Assembly (NCBI GenBank): GCA_004431415.1
Contig: QPMI01000632.1
Location: forward strand, 1 to 64,000
Direction: 5' to 3'
Source: Cyanophora paradoxa
Taxonomy: Eukaryota; Glaucocystophyceae; Cyanophorales; Cyanophoraceae
Length of the DNA stretch: 64,000 nucleotides
The number at the start of each line of letters is the position of its first letter. The first letter of the stretch is position 1. Both the position numbers and the translations under genes were made by a program. The notes under the pieces are model-generated. The model had not been told where the DNA came from and did not search any database. It saw only the letters and a list, made by a program, of their open reading frames with translations. Below, in pieces: positions 36,501 to 47,200 of this stretch.

Positions 36501-38900
36501 CCTCGGCCTGCGCCGCATGGCGTCGGGGCCGCTCCGGGCCGCCGCCGCCGCCCTGGAGGCCTGGGGCGCCGCCCCCGCGCCGCCGCCCTCCGCGCCCTCG
36601 TGTCCGAGGCGGGCGTCGCCGCCGCGGCCGCCTCGCCGCCGCCCGCGATTTCCGTCGGGGGTGCGAACCCTCTCAGCGGTAAGGAAGAAAGCGATCAGTG
36701 GCAGCCAGCCGCGGCGGTGCGCTGGGGCAGCTTCCGGTCGTGCAGCCCGCCGAGCAGCTCGGTCAGTCTCGATCGCGAGACATCGTCGACCGCGCGAGCG
36801 CCCGGCAGGACGGATTCGTCCGGAGTCTCTCCCCCGCCGGCGCTGGGGGCCGCAGCGCCGGCCGCACGGCGCAGCGACCGGCCGCAGCGCAGGGGCTCGT
36901 TCTCGCTTTCGATCTCGGAGGAGAACGCGCACAACTGCAAGGACTCTTCGTCCGAAGGCGACGCCCTCAACTGGTGCGCGCCACAGCGCAACCCGCCGCC
37001 CGCGTCGAGATCGAGATCTCGAGCGCGGTCCGGCAGGGAGACGTTGGCGTCGGCGAGCCAGTTCATCTCGCGGGAGATCGAGCTCGGGCGGCTGCTCGAG
37101 CGCCTCATGGTCGTCATCCTCGAGATCTCCGGCGGCGAGCGCGGCTTCCTGGTGCGCGGGCCTCGCAGGCGGAACGTCCAGATCCCCACCCCCGCCCCGC
37201 TCACTCCGGGCCCCGCGCAGGTCCTGGAGCACGACGTGGACGAGGACGGGGGCGCCGCGCCGCCCCAGGGCCCGCCCCAGTACTACGTGCGAGCCGCGCC
37301 CGACGCGCCGCGCGCGCCGCCCGGGCGACGCCAAAGCGCGCAGGTCGAGGCGAGCGGGGAGGTGGTGCAGAGCTCGGCGAGCGCGGAGCACCGCCACAGG
37401 CTGTCCGGCCGCCGTCCCTCGGCCGCGTTTGGAATCTCGTCGATCCACACGGAGGTCCTGCGGGGCGCGCCGCTGGCGGAGTGCGGCGAGCAGCTCTGCG
37501 CCCGCGCCGTCGAGTGGGCCCTCGCCACCGAGCAGGTCGCCATCGTCCAGGACTGCTCCAAGACGGTCCGCCCCGCCCGCGCCCCGCCGGCCGCCGGCGC
37601 GCTGAGGGCCCGCAGGAGGGCGAGGGGCCGCTGGCGGCGGCGGTGGCGGGGGACGGGTACGTGCAGCGCGCCGGCGTCCGCAGCCTCCTCGCGCTGCCGA
37701 TCTCCCACAAGGCCCGCGCCATCGGCGCGCCCTGCCCCGCCCGCCCCGCCCCGCCCCGTCTCGCGCCGGGCTGCAGCTGACGGCGGGGCAGGGGCGGTGT
37801 ACCTGGAGAACCGGCTGCTGCGGGGCGCCTTCCCGGCCGCCGCCGTCGACACGCTCCGCATCCTCTCCTCCCAGATGGCCGTCTCCGTGCGCCGGCCCCA
37901 CCCGCGCGCCGGCTCTCGAGCGCGCGGCCCCTTTCCGACGCTCTCGCGCGGGTCGCTCGCCTCAGATCGTCAACGCGCGGCTCTACGAGCGGCTCCGGAA
38001 GAGCTTCGCGGAGATCGCCGCCGTCCTCGGTGCGGGGCGCCGCGTCGCGCCCGGCCCGCCCAGCGCCGCGTCCGAGCGGGCGCGGGGCGCAGCGAGCGCG
38101 CACGACGCGATCGTGACGCTGGACGGGGCGGCGCGCGTCGTCGCCGCCAACCCCGCCAGCGAGCGCCTCTGGCGCGCCCCCCGCTCCGCCCTCGTCGGCA
38201 AGGTGCCGCCCCCGCCCTTCTCGTTTGGCCAGCGCGCGGAGCTCGGCTTGAGCGGGGCGCAGGCGCTGTCGGACCTGCTTGAGATCGAGGGGCCGCAGCT
38301 CACGAGGCTGGAGGAGCTGAAGGCGCCCCCGAAGCGCCCGTCCAGCCCGATCGAGTCCATGCGCAGCCCGAAGTGCAGGCGTCGCTCGCTCTCGGCGGAC
38401 GATCTCGGTCGGGTGCGCGCGTCGCGCGGCGCGCCGCCCCACCACCCCCGCCGCTAACGCTGACGCCGCATCTCGCGTCCGTCAGGTGTGGAACGGTGTG
38501 GCGGTGTGCCCCGGCGGCAAGATCGAGGTCGAGGTCTGCTTCACGTCGCTGGAGGAGGCGGCCGGGGCGGAAGAGAAGCCCGCGGAGGCAAAGCGCTACT
38601 CCGCATTCATCGTGCGCCCCGCCGCAGCCCGCCCGCCCGCCAGCCCGCGCGGGGCGCCCGGTCCGATCGTATGGGCGCCGCAGCGCGACGTGTCGGCGAG
38701 GGTGCGCGCGGAGAAGCAGCTGCAGGCCGTCCGCAGGCGCTGGTTCGCCATGGTCACGGTCCGCCGCGCCCGCCCGCGCCCCGCTTTCGTTTCGTCGATG
38801 TGTTCCTCCGGCCTGATCGGGTCTGCGCCCCGCAGCACGGTCCGGCTCCCTCGCGCGGGCCCCGCGCGATCGCGGCGGCCCCACTCACGGGGGTGGCGGG
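30510..38900 (+). CDS. Hybrid histidine kinase copy B, 5' part (to the provirus insertion)
   Basis: Inverted duplicate of copy A, with the same exon order from the N-terminal pseudokinase through ATPase, GAF and PAS to the microexon with the H-box His. Recognised pieces: SALR/PRNIFF near 30870-30955, VLVRFGNAE, YTAPELSGRM, YQSAWGLLHDL, Walker A across 32010-32090, DDLQ near 32455, GAF RGFLVRG (37140), PAS HDAIVTLDG (38101). Arm similarity starts near 30510, shown by the exon ending EALNR beside EELNR in copy A. Some segments are almost identical to copy A; others, such as 34430-35400 and the intron at 35795-35898, differ strongly. The TAG at 30960-30962 is not in frame once the exon starting PRNIFF is used. 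The gene is cut by the 11-kb element in the intron at 38840, so expression of the full protein is doubtful. Confidence 0.8.
38836..38839 (+). other. Inferred 4-nt microexon CACG with phospho-accepting His (copy B)
   Basis: Same arrangement as in copy A: exon ending ATGGTCACG (38758), 77-nt intron ending CCCCGCAG, CACG, then donor GTCCGG. Without the provirus the next intron would be about 70 nt and would join to ACCTGCGG at 50046. Confidence 0.58.
38895..38900 (+). repeat. Target-site duplication, left copy (GGCGGG)
   Basis: GGCGGG directly before the left terminal repeat matches GGCGGG directly after the right one. Removing the element and one copy gives GGGGGTGGCGGGGGCGCGCAG, closely matching the empty intron site in copy A (around 18206-18211). 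Confidence 0.9.
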
Positions 38901-39174
38901 AAAAAATGGTAAAGTGGGGCTACTGTCACCACATCGATTAATTCCCAATATATCAAACAATCCCAATCAAAATCCTCTCGATTCTCAGTCTTTACCAATC
39001 AGAATTCAACAAATTCTCAGTCTCTCAATCACAATTAATCGAAGTTATATCTTAAATTAATTAATCGAAGTTATATCTTAAATCTTATTTATCGAAGTTA
39101 TATCATAATCTCGATTAATTATATTTAATCGAAGTTATATCTGATTGTTATATCCTCATTGATTGTTTCATATA
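38901..39174 (+). repeat. Left terminal inverted repeat with internal iterons
   Basis: Reads as the exact reverse complement of 49758-50030 except for one extra A in the terminal A-run (six versus five). It contains four copies of ATCGAAGTTATAT at about 39038, 39064, 39091 and 39128; a fifth variant, ATCGAAGCTATAT, lies just inside at 39199. The iterons could bind a replication or integration protein. Confidence 0.93.
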
Positions 39175-39297
39175 GGAGCGAATATCATAATCTTATTAAT
39201 CGAAGCTATATCAAAATCTCGATAAATTATATTTAATCGAATTTTACCCGATCCAAAAAATGACGACTGTTTTTAAATTTACCATATCGATCTGTAA

Positions 39298-39606
39298 ATG
39301 ACAACGATAATACCCGAAGATGTTAAACAAATTCTTCAAGATTTACCGCTTATTCCAGATGAGCAACAATTAAGCGAATTGATTGAGAAAACCGCTAATA
39401 GTGCTGGTTTAGATGTTAACAAACTACCAAGCAAATATAAAACAAATCTTATGAAAGGCTTCTTATCTACCATGGAAACTATGAACACACACCAATATTT
39501 ACAAATATTAGAAAAAAGACATGATGTAAACCATACACGCTGTAAATTACGTAGGAAATTGATTTTGAAAAATGCAATGGAGTTTCAAACATTCCTTGTT
39601 ATCTAA
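39298..39606 (+). CDS. PLV orf102, unknown
   Basis: A 102-residue protein, first gene inside the left TIR, starting at ATG 39298. Mostly charged and probably helical, with a basic C-terminal part (HTRCKLRRKLILK). No signal peptide or membrane segment. Its end overlaps the end of the ATPase gene on the other strand by four bases. I do not recognise it; small PLV proteins at this place are often lineage-specific. Confidence 0.6.
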   Translation: MTTIIPEDVKQILQDLPLIPDEQQLSELIEKTANSAGLDVNKLPSKYKTNLMKGFLSTMETMNTHQYLQILEKRHDVNHTRCKLRRKLILKNAMEFQTFLVI

Positions 39607-40370
39607 ACCGTTATTGTTGTGGGTTCATTACTAATTCTTATTGATTCTCTCTTTTTTATCGCTCGTCTCTTAACAAACTTCTTAAAGCCCTTCATATCAT
39701 CATCTGTTAATATTGCCCGGTCTGTGTATACTTTTATATCATACCCTTGCAATCCAGTTATGACTGTTTGGTAGTTATAACCCCACAGTCTATGCAATTC
39801 CTTGTAGGTCTTTTTATCAAGACCCCCATTATACTCATCATAAGCGCAATTGAACTCTTTTTCGTTCCCAAGAATATTGAAAAATACTACGAACTCAACA
39901 TTTCGACGAATTGTAGTAGAAATAGAGCATAAACGTTGAGTATTTATAATTACTGTAATCGAATAATGACGGGCTGTAGTGATCAATTTAGATAACACAG
40001 CCGAATTATGCATATCCAAAGAAGAACCGATCATATCATCAAGTATAATAACAAGATTGTTGCGTTTTGCATTATTTTCGATTCGTTTCTTTTGCATGCT
40101 AATGAGTTTCACTACTACATTATCGTCCCATTCCTCATAGATATTATCAGGATGCGTTATATCTCTGAATTGACCAGTAAACGCAGTAGAACTAAAGACT
40201 ACAATCTGATCGATCTTATCCCTCAGTTCATAAAGTAGATATTTGCAGTAAGTTGTCTTACCAGAATTGCTGCGCCCACATAATAAAAAACGCGTGCTTA
40301 ATTTAACTGTTCTTGCAGGCTCAAACTCCGGGATGTCATTCAAATCAATATCCATTCCTGTGTTATCCAT
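39603..40370 (-). CDS. PLV genome-packaging ATPase (A32/FtsK-HerA type)
   Basis: A 255-residue ATPase expected to pump viral DNA into the preformed capsid. Walker A GRSNSGKT at residues 32-39, Walker B LVIILDD at about 106-112, and a sensor-like IINTQRL near 143-149. Length and motif order fit the short packaging ATPases of PLVs, virophages and polintons. Starts at ATG 40370. It lies downstream of the capsid gene on the same strand, separated by 80 bases, suggesting a morphogenesis unit. Frame intact. Confidence 0.92.
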   Translation of the reverse strand: MDNTGMDIDLNDIPEFEPARTVKLSTRFLLCGRSNSGKTTYCKYLLYELRDKIDQIVVFSSTAFTGQFRDITHPDNIYEEWDDNVVVKLISMQKKRIENNAKRNNLVIILDDMIGSSLDMHNSAVLSKLITTARHYSITVIINTQRLCSISTTIRRNVEFVVFFNILGNEKEFNCAYDEYNGGLDKKTYKELHRLWGYNYQTVITGLQGYDIKVYTDRAILTDDDMKGFKKFVKRRAIKKRESIRISNEPTTITV

Positions 40371-40450
40371 TACAGTAATAAGATAAAAAACAAAATAAAC
40401 CCCTTACCTACTAATTTTGAGCTTTCTACTATAACGAAAGAAAAAGAACT

Positions 40451-41676
40451 TTAGAAGTTCGAGACTTTCAGGGTAGAGATGTTGTAGCCATTGAGGACCA
40501 TAACATTGTGTCGTAGGGCATAGATATCAACCTGAACAGGAGCAGCATCAGTGCATCCCGAAACAGTGAGATCCATGTAACTGGAACTGCTGTTGAAGAA
40601 ATCCTGGTAACCCATAACACTGTTCCGAAGCGAATCTTTTCCAGATTTGGAAAGAACGATTCCGTAAATATTTCCATTCTCGAATCCATAAGTAGTATTG
40701 CCAACAGTAACACCCTTGTAATGAGAAGGAATGTGATTGATAGCCGAGAGGAAACCAGAAATGGGTTTGTTGGAGATATCCAGGGAGCGATTGTTGTGGA
40801 AGATCTGGAACTGATCGATCTTAACATCCGAAACATGACCACAGAAATCAGAGTGAGTGTAGGTGTTAAGTTTGTTCACCTCTCGAACTGTCATGAGAAT
40901 CGAATGAACCAGACCAGAAACATTAGCGAGTGTCACCTCAACCGATTCACCAGCATCAGCGGTTTTGAGCGCTCGTGTCTTCTTGTGGATGACCTCTGTG
41001 ATCGGAATGCGAATGCCACCTTGTTCATTTGCCATTTTCAAAAGTGTCTCAGCCTCAGCCGAAGCGATGTTTACAAATTGACAGATCAGGGAGCAATCCG
41101 CAAATGTAACAGATCCACCAGCAGGAACTTTGACTATCCCAGCATCACGGAAATCAACCTCGATTGTTGGCATATCCGCCAGTGTGCATAGTGGGAAGTA
41201 AGCATCATCCCAGAAAGCAGCGGGAATTTTCACAATGTATTCCATAGCCTCATCTGTGCTTTCACGATCAAGTTCTTTGAAGTAACCAAGAGAAGCATAC
41301 ATGCTGCTCATGGTAGCATGATCATTATCAATCAGAGCGTTAACAGTTATCCAGTCACCAGGGATGATATACTTGAAACCACCATGAACAAAGCGGACCT
41401 CATTAATATAGGAAGAACCACCATTGGGGAGGGTGCAGGCTACACCACCACCAGTGGCAATCTTGAAATAGAGCGAAACACCAGCAAGGAGTTGCTTGCG
41501 AGGTAGATCAAAGTAAGCGGTATTCTTAAAGCCAAAAGTATTGCCTCGGGGACGAACTTGCTCGAGGAATGGTTTGTACTTGGGGTTGGTTCCGATTTGG
41601 AGACCAGGGATAGATAAATTTGATCGGAACCGGGAGTTACGAGGAGTTCCTTAAGGGTAGTTCCAGTGAGTGCCAT
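40451..41676 (-). CDS. PLV major capsid protein, frame broken near the N-terminus
   Basis: Double jelly-roll capsid protein expected to build the icosahedral shell. ATG at 41676 opens a short frame (MALTGTTLKE...). After about 10 codons homology continues in another frame that is open from 41650 to 40451 (about 399 residues), with SIPGLQIGTNPKYKPFLEQ, GFKNTAYFDLPRK, PGDWITVNAL, DCSLICQFVN and the end NGYNISTLKVSNF. A loss of one base between about 41625 and 41650 explains the switch. The call rests on size, beta-rich composition, place next to ATPase and penton, and PLV-like N-terminal wording; I have no alignment. Convergent neither with penton nor overlapping it: the two genes diverge from a 52-bp spacer. 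Confidence 0.8.
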
Positions 41677-41728
41677 CTCTTATGTTTAAAATACCAAAAG
41701 AAATTTTTAAAATGCTTTATTAAACAGA
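41677..41728. promoter_or_regulatory. Divergent promoter spacer between capsid and penton genes
   Basis: A 52-bp AT-rich spacer separates the two divergent capsid genes. Reading towards each ATG, related words occur just before the start: TTTTAAACATAAG for the capsid gene and TTTATTAAACAGA for the penton gene. This suggests a shared late-type promoter element; inference only. Confidence 0.4.
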
Positions 41729-42628
41729 ATGACGCGTCATTACCTTAATATTGATTCCAGGGACCGAGATGATGGAACCCCAACGAACTTCACTTATAAA
41801 ATTCCCCATGCAATCCAAAATGTGAGAGCCTGCAGAGTGACTAACTTTGAGATGTTCAATAACATTTACAATCTTAGCGAGAATGGAAGTTTGATTACAG
41901 GAACCTATGATGCTGGAGATGTAATTAAAACTAAGAATAACACTATTTCAAAAGGGACATATACTTCGGATAGTTTGGTGAATCTTCTAAATGCCAAACT
42001 AGCTTCACAAGTGTATGGTGCAGCAGGAACTACCTATACTCGCCATTTCTACGTTACATATGATCCTGTTACCATGTTTCTAAGGTTCATGTGCGATGCA
42101 ACATTTACCCTCACCTTTGGAAGTCGGATCTTAGCAAACTTCCTTGGGTTTCCAGAGCGCAGACCTGACAGTTCAGAAAATGGTTACGCTTCTGCCCTGC
42201 TGGATTCACCTGTAACAGTCGGAGCTAATACTTATAATTACTACATTGACAGTGTTATACCGCTCGATCTTCTGTTCAACTCTTACATCCTTCTCCACGT
42301 TGACCCACTCAAAGGCAACTATGTAAGCAAGAACACAAGCGATGATAAAGCCCTCGCAAAAATCGAGATTGATCAAACGGTAGGCAGTCTCTTAAAATAT
42401 GATTCATCGAATAATTCCATGATCCTGCATGAGCAAAACGGTTTGGTGGAAGTTGAAACGCTAAAAGTTCGTCTCACATACTGGAATGGTGCCGAAACGG
42501 ATATTACCACTGATTGGTCGATGACGCTTGAACTCATTACGGAAGATGATAAAGATCTGACAAAGAAAGCATTGAAGAATGTCATTAAAGAGTTGGAGGG
42601 ACTCTACTTGCCGTTCTCACGGTCATAG
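41729..42628 (+). CDS. PLV minor capsid / penton-like protein
   Basis: A 299-residue protein starting MTRHYLNIDSRDRDDGTPTN. The opening IDSRDR...NFTYKIP...V(R)ACRV pattern is typical of minor capsid proteins of PLVs and related nucleocytoviruses, expected to form the penton (single jelly-roll). It diverges from the major capsid gene across a 52-bp spacer and is followed by orf249 after 36 bases. Beta-rich through the middle, helical acidic C-terminus (DLTKKALKNVIKELEGLY). Frame intact. Family call from the N-terminal pattern and context. Confidence 0.75.
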   Translation: MTRHYLNIDSRDRDDGTPTNFTYKIPHAIQNVRACRVTNFEMFNNIYNLSENGSLITGTYDAGDVIKTKNNTISKGTYTSDSLVNLLNAKLASQVYGAAGTTYTRHFYVTYDPVTMFLRFMCDATFTLTFGSRILANFLGFPERRPDSSENGYASALLDSPVTVGANTYNYYIDSVIPLDLLFNSYILLHVDPLKGNYVSKNTSDDKALAKIEIDQTVGSLLKYDSSNNSMILHEQNGLVEVETLKVRLTYWNGAETDITTDWSMTLELITEDDKDLTKKALKNVIKELEGLYLPFSRS

Positions 42629-42664
42629 GAAATACTGTAGAATAAATTTGTCTCGATATTACAA

Positions 42665-43414
42665 ATGGCAACTCGAAAGACCCAGCCAAAGAATTTCTTA
42701 GCCAAACCAGTTGAGCAAGCGGAACCAGAACGGAAACAGTTTAAGAAATCAAAAGGAACCGCTGCATATGGAACTGGTGATCTCGATAAAAATGTTCACC
42801 AGACCATGAATGCTCACACAATTGCGCTTACTTCAAATTATAATGATGATAATGCCCTGGTTGACCAAGTCCCACTGAACCGCATGCCTGGAGCCAAACG
42901 AGGAATCAAGAAAGGACAGTTCAAATCATCGACAAAGGACAAGGTTGCCTCATCATCAACACTGCTGAAACTGCTTGATGGTGGTGAGCGACTCTACTCA
43001 ACCTATTCCGAGAAAGACCATCGCAACCGCTACTTTATTCGTTCAACCACTGGTGGACTGAAATCTGTGACATACCAGTATGCTAGGAGTCTTGTTGATG
43101 GCATTGCAGCAGAGACCAAAAACGAAAACAGGATCAAGGAACAGCCAATCACAAAGGAAAAGGTGGAGAAGAAACCAGAAGTAACCCATGAAGTCATCCC
43201 TGAACCTGTTCATGTCGTGAAAGAATCACCAGCCGAATTGATTGCAAAGACCATCGATTATCAAGAGTCCAACAAAACGGATTTGCCGGTCCTCAATAAA
43301 TCAATCCTCCGGGTTGCCACTTCACAGGCTGATCCAGTCAACTCGATTCCAAATGCTGCCCCAATGGTCTCAGGGTTTGCCAAGCTCGGTATTAAACCTG
43401 GTTATCGCCGTTAA
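42665..43414 (+). CDS. PLV orf249, basic probable virion-associated protein
   Basis: A 249-residue, Lys-rich protein (MATRKTQPKNFLAKPVEQ). It has a disordered start, a possible folded core around residues 90-145 (LLKLLDGGERLYSTYSEKDH, YFIRSTTGGLKS), then a Lys/Glu/Pro-rich stretch and the tail FAKLGIKPGYRR. It sits directly downstream of the penton gene in the same direction, so a structural or DNA-condensing role is plausible. No family recognised. Confidence 0.6.
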   Translation: MATRKTQPKNFLAKPVEQAEPERKQFKKSKGTAAYGTGDLDKNVHQTMNAHTIALTSNYNDDNALVDQVPLNRMPGAKRGIKKGQFKSSTKDKVASSSTLLKLLDGGERLYSTYSEKDHRNRYFIRSTTGGLKSVTYQYARSLVDGIAAETKNENRIKEQPITKEKVEKKPEVTHEVIPEPVHVVKESPAELIAKTIDYQESNKTDLPVLNKSILRVATSQADPVNSIPNAAPMVSGFAKLGIKPGYRR

Positions 43415-43762
43415 GGATCATTTCCGAATTAAAAAAATCTTGAACATTGTTAGCGCTACGTAACCAATCTTATCCCGTAGGCTCAAAACTTCTTCATTTT
43501 TATGGAGGCGTTGTAGAGCGAAGTGAATTATCCACAGATATCACTTTAATCACCCGTTCTACCGGGTTCAGTGGTAGAAACTTGCATCCGACAAGTGAAC
43601 CTTTTTGGGTATCGGTGGCTTTATCATTTTTCCAGCATCTTCTTTCGTACTGGATGCTCTGCAATCGGGACCAAAATTTGACAGGAGTTTAATCGCTATA
43701 TACAGACAGAAAAACTACTTAAAGATTTCTTAACATATATTAAGAGAGTAGAAAAGGACAAA
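43415..43762. other. PLV gap without a convincing gene
   Basis: An 81-codon open frame (43447-43692) starts with a non-ATG codon and shows no family features, so I leave it out. The rest is AT-rich leader sequence of orf85. No hairpin clear enough to call. Confidence 0.45.
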
Positions 43763-44020
43763 ATGCCAATCAGTGAGGCTCAGAAGCGTGCTACTTACCG
43801 TTATCGCAAAACTGAAAAAGGTCAGGAATATTTAAAAAAGTATAATGCGAAATTCGCAAAGCAAATGCGTGATTTATACCATACTGATGAGTGTTACAGA
43901 GCCATGAGAATCGTTGAGAGTTCCCAGCGTCTCTATGCTTCCAATGCAGTCTGCTTTGTGAAGTATCTCTATGGCGTCCCCTATTCTAACCGTGGTCGCA
44001 AATCGAAATATCTCTGTTAA
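43763..44020 (+). CDS. PLV orf85, small basic protein
   Basis: An 85-residue protein (MPISEAQKRATYRYRKTEKG). The first 45 residues are strongly basic and probably helical, and the C-terminus has NRGRKSKYLC. It looks like a small DNA-binding protein, though no named domain is certain. It lies between the structural genes and the polymerase and is followed at once by a stem-loop. Confidence 0.55.
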   Translation: MPISEAQKRATYRYRKTEKGQEYLKKYNAKFAKQMRDLYHTDECYRAMRIVESSQRLYASNAVCFVKYLYGVPYSNRGRKSKYLC

Positions 44021-44025
44021 TTGTT

Positions 44026-44052
44026 TTTCTCAGCGCGATCTGCTCTGAGAAA
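44026..44052 (+). terminator. Stem-loop after orf85
   Basis: TTTCTCAG pairs with CTGAGAAA (8 bp) around an 11-nt loop, six bases after the orf85 stop. It may mark a 3' end of viral transcripts, as hairpins do in some virophages. Structure seen; role inferred. Confidence 0.4.
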
Positions 44053-44261
44053 CCCGTGGGAACCGCGCTGGAACCACAAATAAAATCATTCTGTTATTTT
44101 TAGAGTTCGATGATCGAGCCAACCCTTTGTTATTTTTATGAATGCCCTCGACTGAATTAATTTTGTTGGAGACTTTTGGTTTTGCCGGTAAAATTTGACG
44201 CGAGTATAAAAGTATTTAAAGAAAACTTTTGTAGGTATATATTAATAGAGTGAACAAAGAA

Positions 44262-47200
44262 ATGCCTCGACCAAGTAATCGAATTTCGAAGAATTTGCAG
44301 GATGAGATTCTTGGTTACTACATGCAAGCAAAAGTAGAAGACAAATTGACCCGAGAGCAGGATATCTATTTCTTGAGAGAATTTACTTTCAAAGCAATTA
44401 GAATTCCAAAGTTGATTGATATCAGAGATACACTGAGAGGTATCGTAGAGCCTCGTTTGTATCGCAAGCAGGAGAAGAAGGAGAAGAGGGCTGAGAGAGC
44501 CGCTAAGAATGTTGCAAAACGGCAAGCAAAGACCAAAGAAGTGCAGAAATACAAAAGAAATCAGCAGAAGAAGGCCAAGAAGCAAGAGAGGGTTCAAAAA
44601 TGGAAGTCAAAGCAGGAAGCCAACCAGGTTCAGGTAATGAATGCCATGAATCACCTAGTCGAAGAGATTACATGGAAAAACCCTAAGAAAAACCTAATTA
44701 ACACAATCCATCGGTTTATCACTGAGAAGATAGGATGGGATGATCTCCACAGAAGACTTCAAGAGGCTTTGGACAGACACAATGGAATTAAGTTCCAGTT
44801 CAAAGTGAAGGCCAATTACAAATACAAGGAGAAGCAAAATGGAAGGTGGACAGGAGAGTACCAATACGCAACCAGATATCCAAGCTCAATGCAGTTTTAC
44901 CTAGTTCTTCCAGCAAATGACCTAACGGATATCGTAAGGCAAGCTGTGGATGATCTGCATGAAATCATGACAGCCATTGAGTATGCAGAGGTTCACAATA
45001 TTCTCGAAGTAACCCTACAAATTCTATCTTACACACCTCTGACAGGAAGTTCTTACATTCCTCTTCCAGAAGAGATTGAAAAGAGAAAGGCTGTTATCAA
45101 TCCTAAGAATGAAGACCAAGAATGTTTCCGACATGCTGTTAAGATTGGCTTGCATCACAATGATGTCATTCGAAACCACAGATCTGAATTGAAACGATAC
45201 AGTAAGTGGGACAAGGAATTTGATTGGAGTCGCTTTGAGTTCCCAGTCAAGAATGATTCTAGAGTTTACGATCTAGCTTCAAAGATGATTGGTAGACCTA
45301 TCAATGTCTACTTCCTTGATAACAAGAAACGAGTCTTCCCTATCCATGTGAACAAGAACCCAGCAGAGCAGCACAAGACCATTGACCTTTTGATGTGGAG
45401 TGATGGGGAGAACACCCATTATGGCTTCATTTCAAGTCTATCGAGACTCATTCCAAGCTCACACAAGGAAACGAAGTATTTCTGTAAATGCTGCTTGAAG
45501 GGATTTACAGGTCAAAGGATCCTCGATAATCACATTAGACTAAGCAGATGCTATGAACGACCAACAGCAACTATTGATGTGATGCCTGAAGCAGGAAGCT
45601 GTATTATGTGGGATCCACAGAGAAATGCAGACAAAACAGTTTGGCATCCGATGTTTGCAGTTGCTGATTTCGAGTGTCTCCTGAAATCTGTTGAAAGTGT
45701 TGTGACTCGTGTTGATGAGAAAGGTGTTAAATACGATTCAAATAATAACGAGATCAACACCGAAATTTACCAAAAGCACATCCCTTGCGCTTACAAAATC
45801 ATGATCATGCATAAGGACAAGATCCTAAGAGAAGTCCTCTACCAGAAACAAGATCCAAACAACGATGATGAGGTAATCAATCATTTCATGACAACTCTCA
45901 AAAATATGGAGGCTGAGTTGCTTGAAAAGGTGAGAGAGGTCGAGCCAATAAAGATGGATCGATATGACAAAATGAATTTCAAAGAAGCCACATGCTGCTA
46001 CATTTGCGAGGATCAATTCGTTAAATATGGAGAAGAGGGTAAGGTTTTCATTACAAAGAAAGTCAGGGATCATGATCATACCACAGGTAAATATCTTGGG
46101 GCTGCCTGTGATAAATGCAACCTGAGAAGAAGGGTTAACCCTAAAATTCCTGTTATATTCCACAATCTGAAAGGGTATGATGGACACTACATTCTAAAAG
46201 CTCTCGGTGAGCATGCAGACCCAGGAAAAGAGATCCGCTGTATCGCTGAGAATTTCGAGAAGTTCAAGTGTTTCGACTTTAACAGCTACAAATTCGTTGA
46301 TTCCCTGAATTTCATGCAAGAAAGTCTTGACAAACTTGCTAGTAATCTCGGTCACAGAGACAACTATAAATACACCAATGAATGGTGTGACCAGCATACA
46401 ATTACGGAGACCCAAAGAGAACTCCTGATGAGGAAGGGATTCTTCCCTTATGATTACTTGGATTGCCTTGATAGACTCAGCGAAACTAAACTTCCCAGCA
46501 AAGAGGCTTTCTTCTCAAAGCTTAATGATCGTGAAATTAGCGACAGTGACTACAAGCATTGTCAGAAGGTGTGGGATGCATTTGATTGCAAGACACTTGG
46601 AGATTACATGAAGATCTACCTTGAAACTGATGTGTTCCTTCTCGCTGATGTGTTTGGTCACAATTTCCGACAGAGATGCTATAAAGATTATGGACTTGAT
46701 CCTATCCATTTCATTTCAGCTCCACACCTCAGTTGGAATGCTATGTTGAAACTTACGAAGGTTGTTCTCGAAAACATTGATGATGATGAAATGTATCGTA
46801 TGTTCGAGCTTGGAATTCGTGGTGGAATATCGATGATAGCTACGCGGAATGCTCAGGCTAACAATCCATACATGAAGAACTTTGATCCAACAAAGCCAAT
46901 AAAATACATCATCACATGGGATGCCAACAATTTGTATGGATTTGCTATGTGTCAAAAGTTACCTATTGGTGATTTTGAATGGATCGATAACGTTGAAGAC
47001 TTTGATTACATGAAATTTGATGCTGATGGTGAAACTGGGGCATTATTGGAGGTTAATTTGGAGTATCCAGATCATTTGCATGATGAGCATAGCGATTCCC
47101 CACTAGCACCTGAATCTATGGTAGTAACTGAGGACATGTTATCACCTTCCCAACTTGAAATGCTTGGTGAAGAAAAGCTTCCTGGAAACCGAAAGTTGGT

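Noticed and set aside
39030-39215. CRISPR-like array in the left TIR
   Set aside because: Repeats are 13 bp, spacing is irregular and the flanks are part of the inverted repeat; a eukaryotic provirus is a better explanation.
43447-43692. 81-codon open frame in the PLV
   Set aside because: Non-ATG start, no domain, composition not clearly coding; left as a gap.
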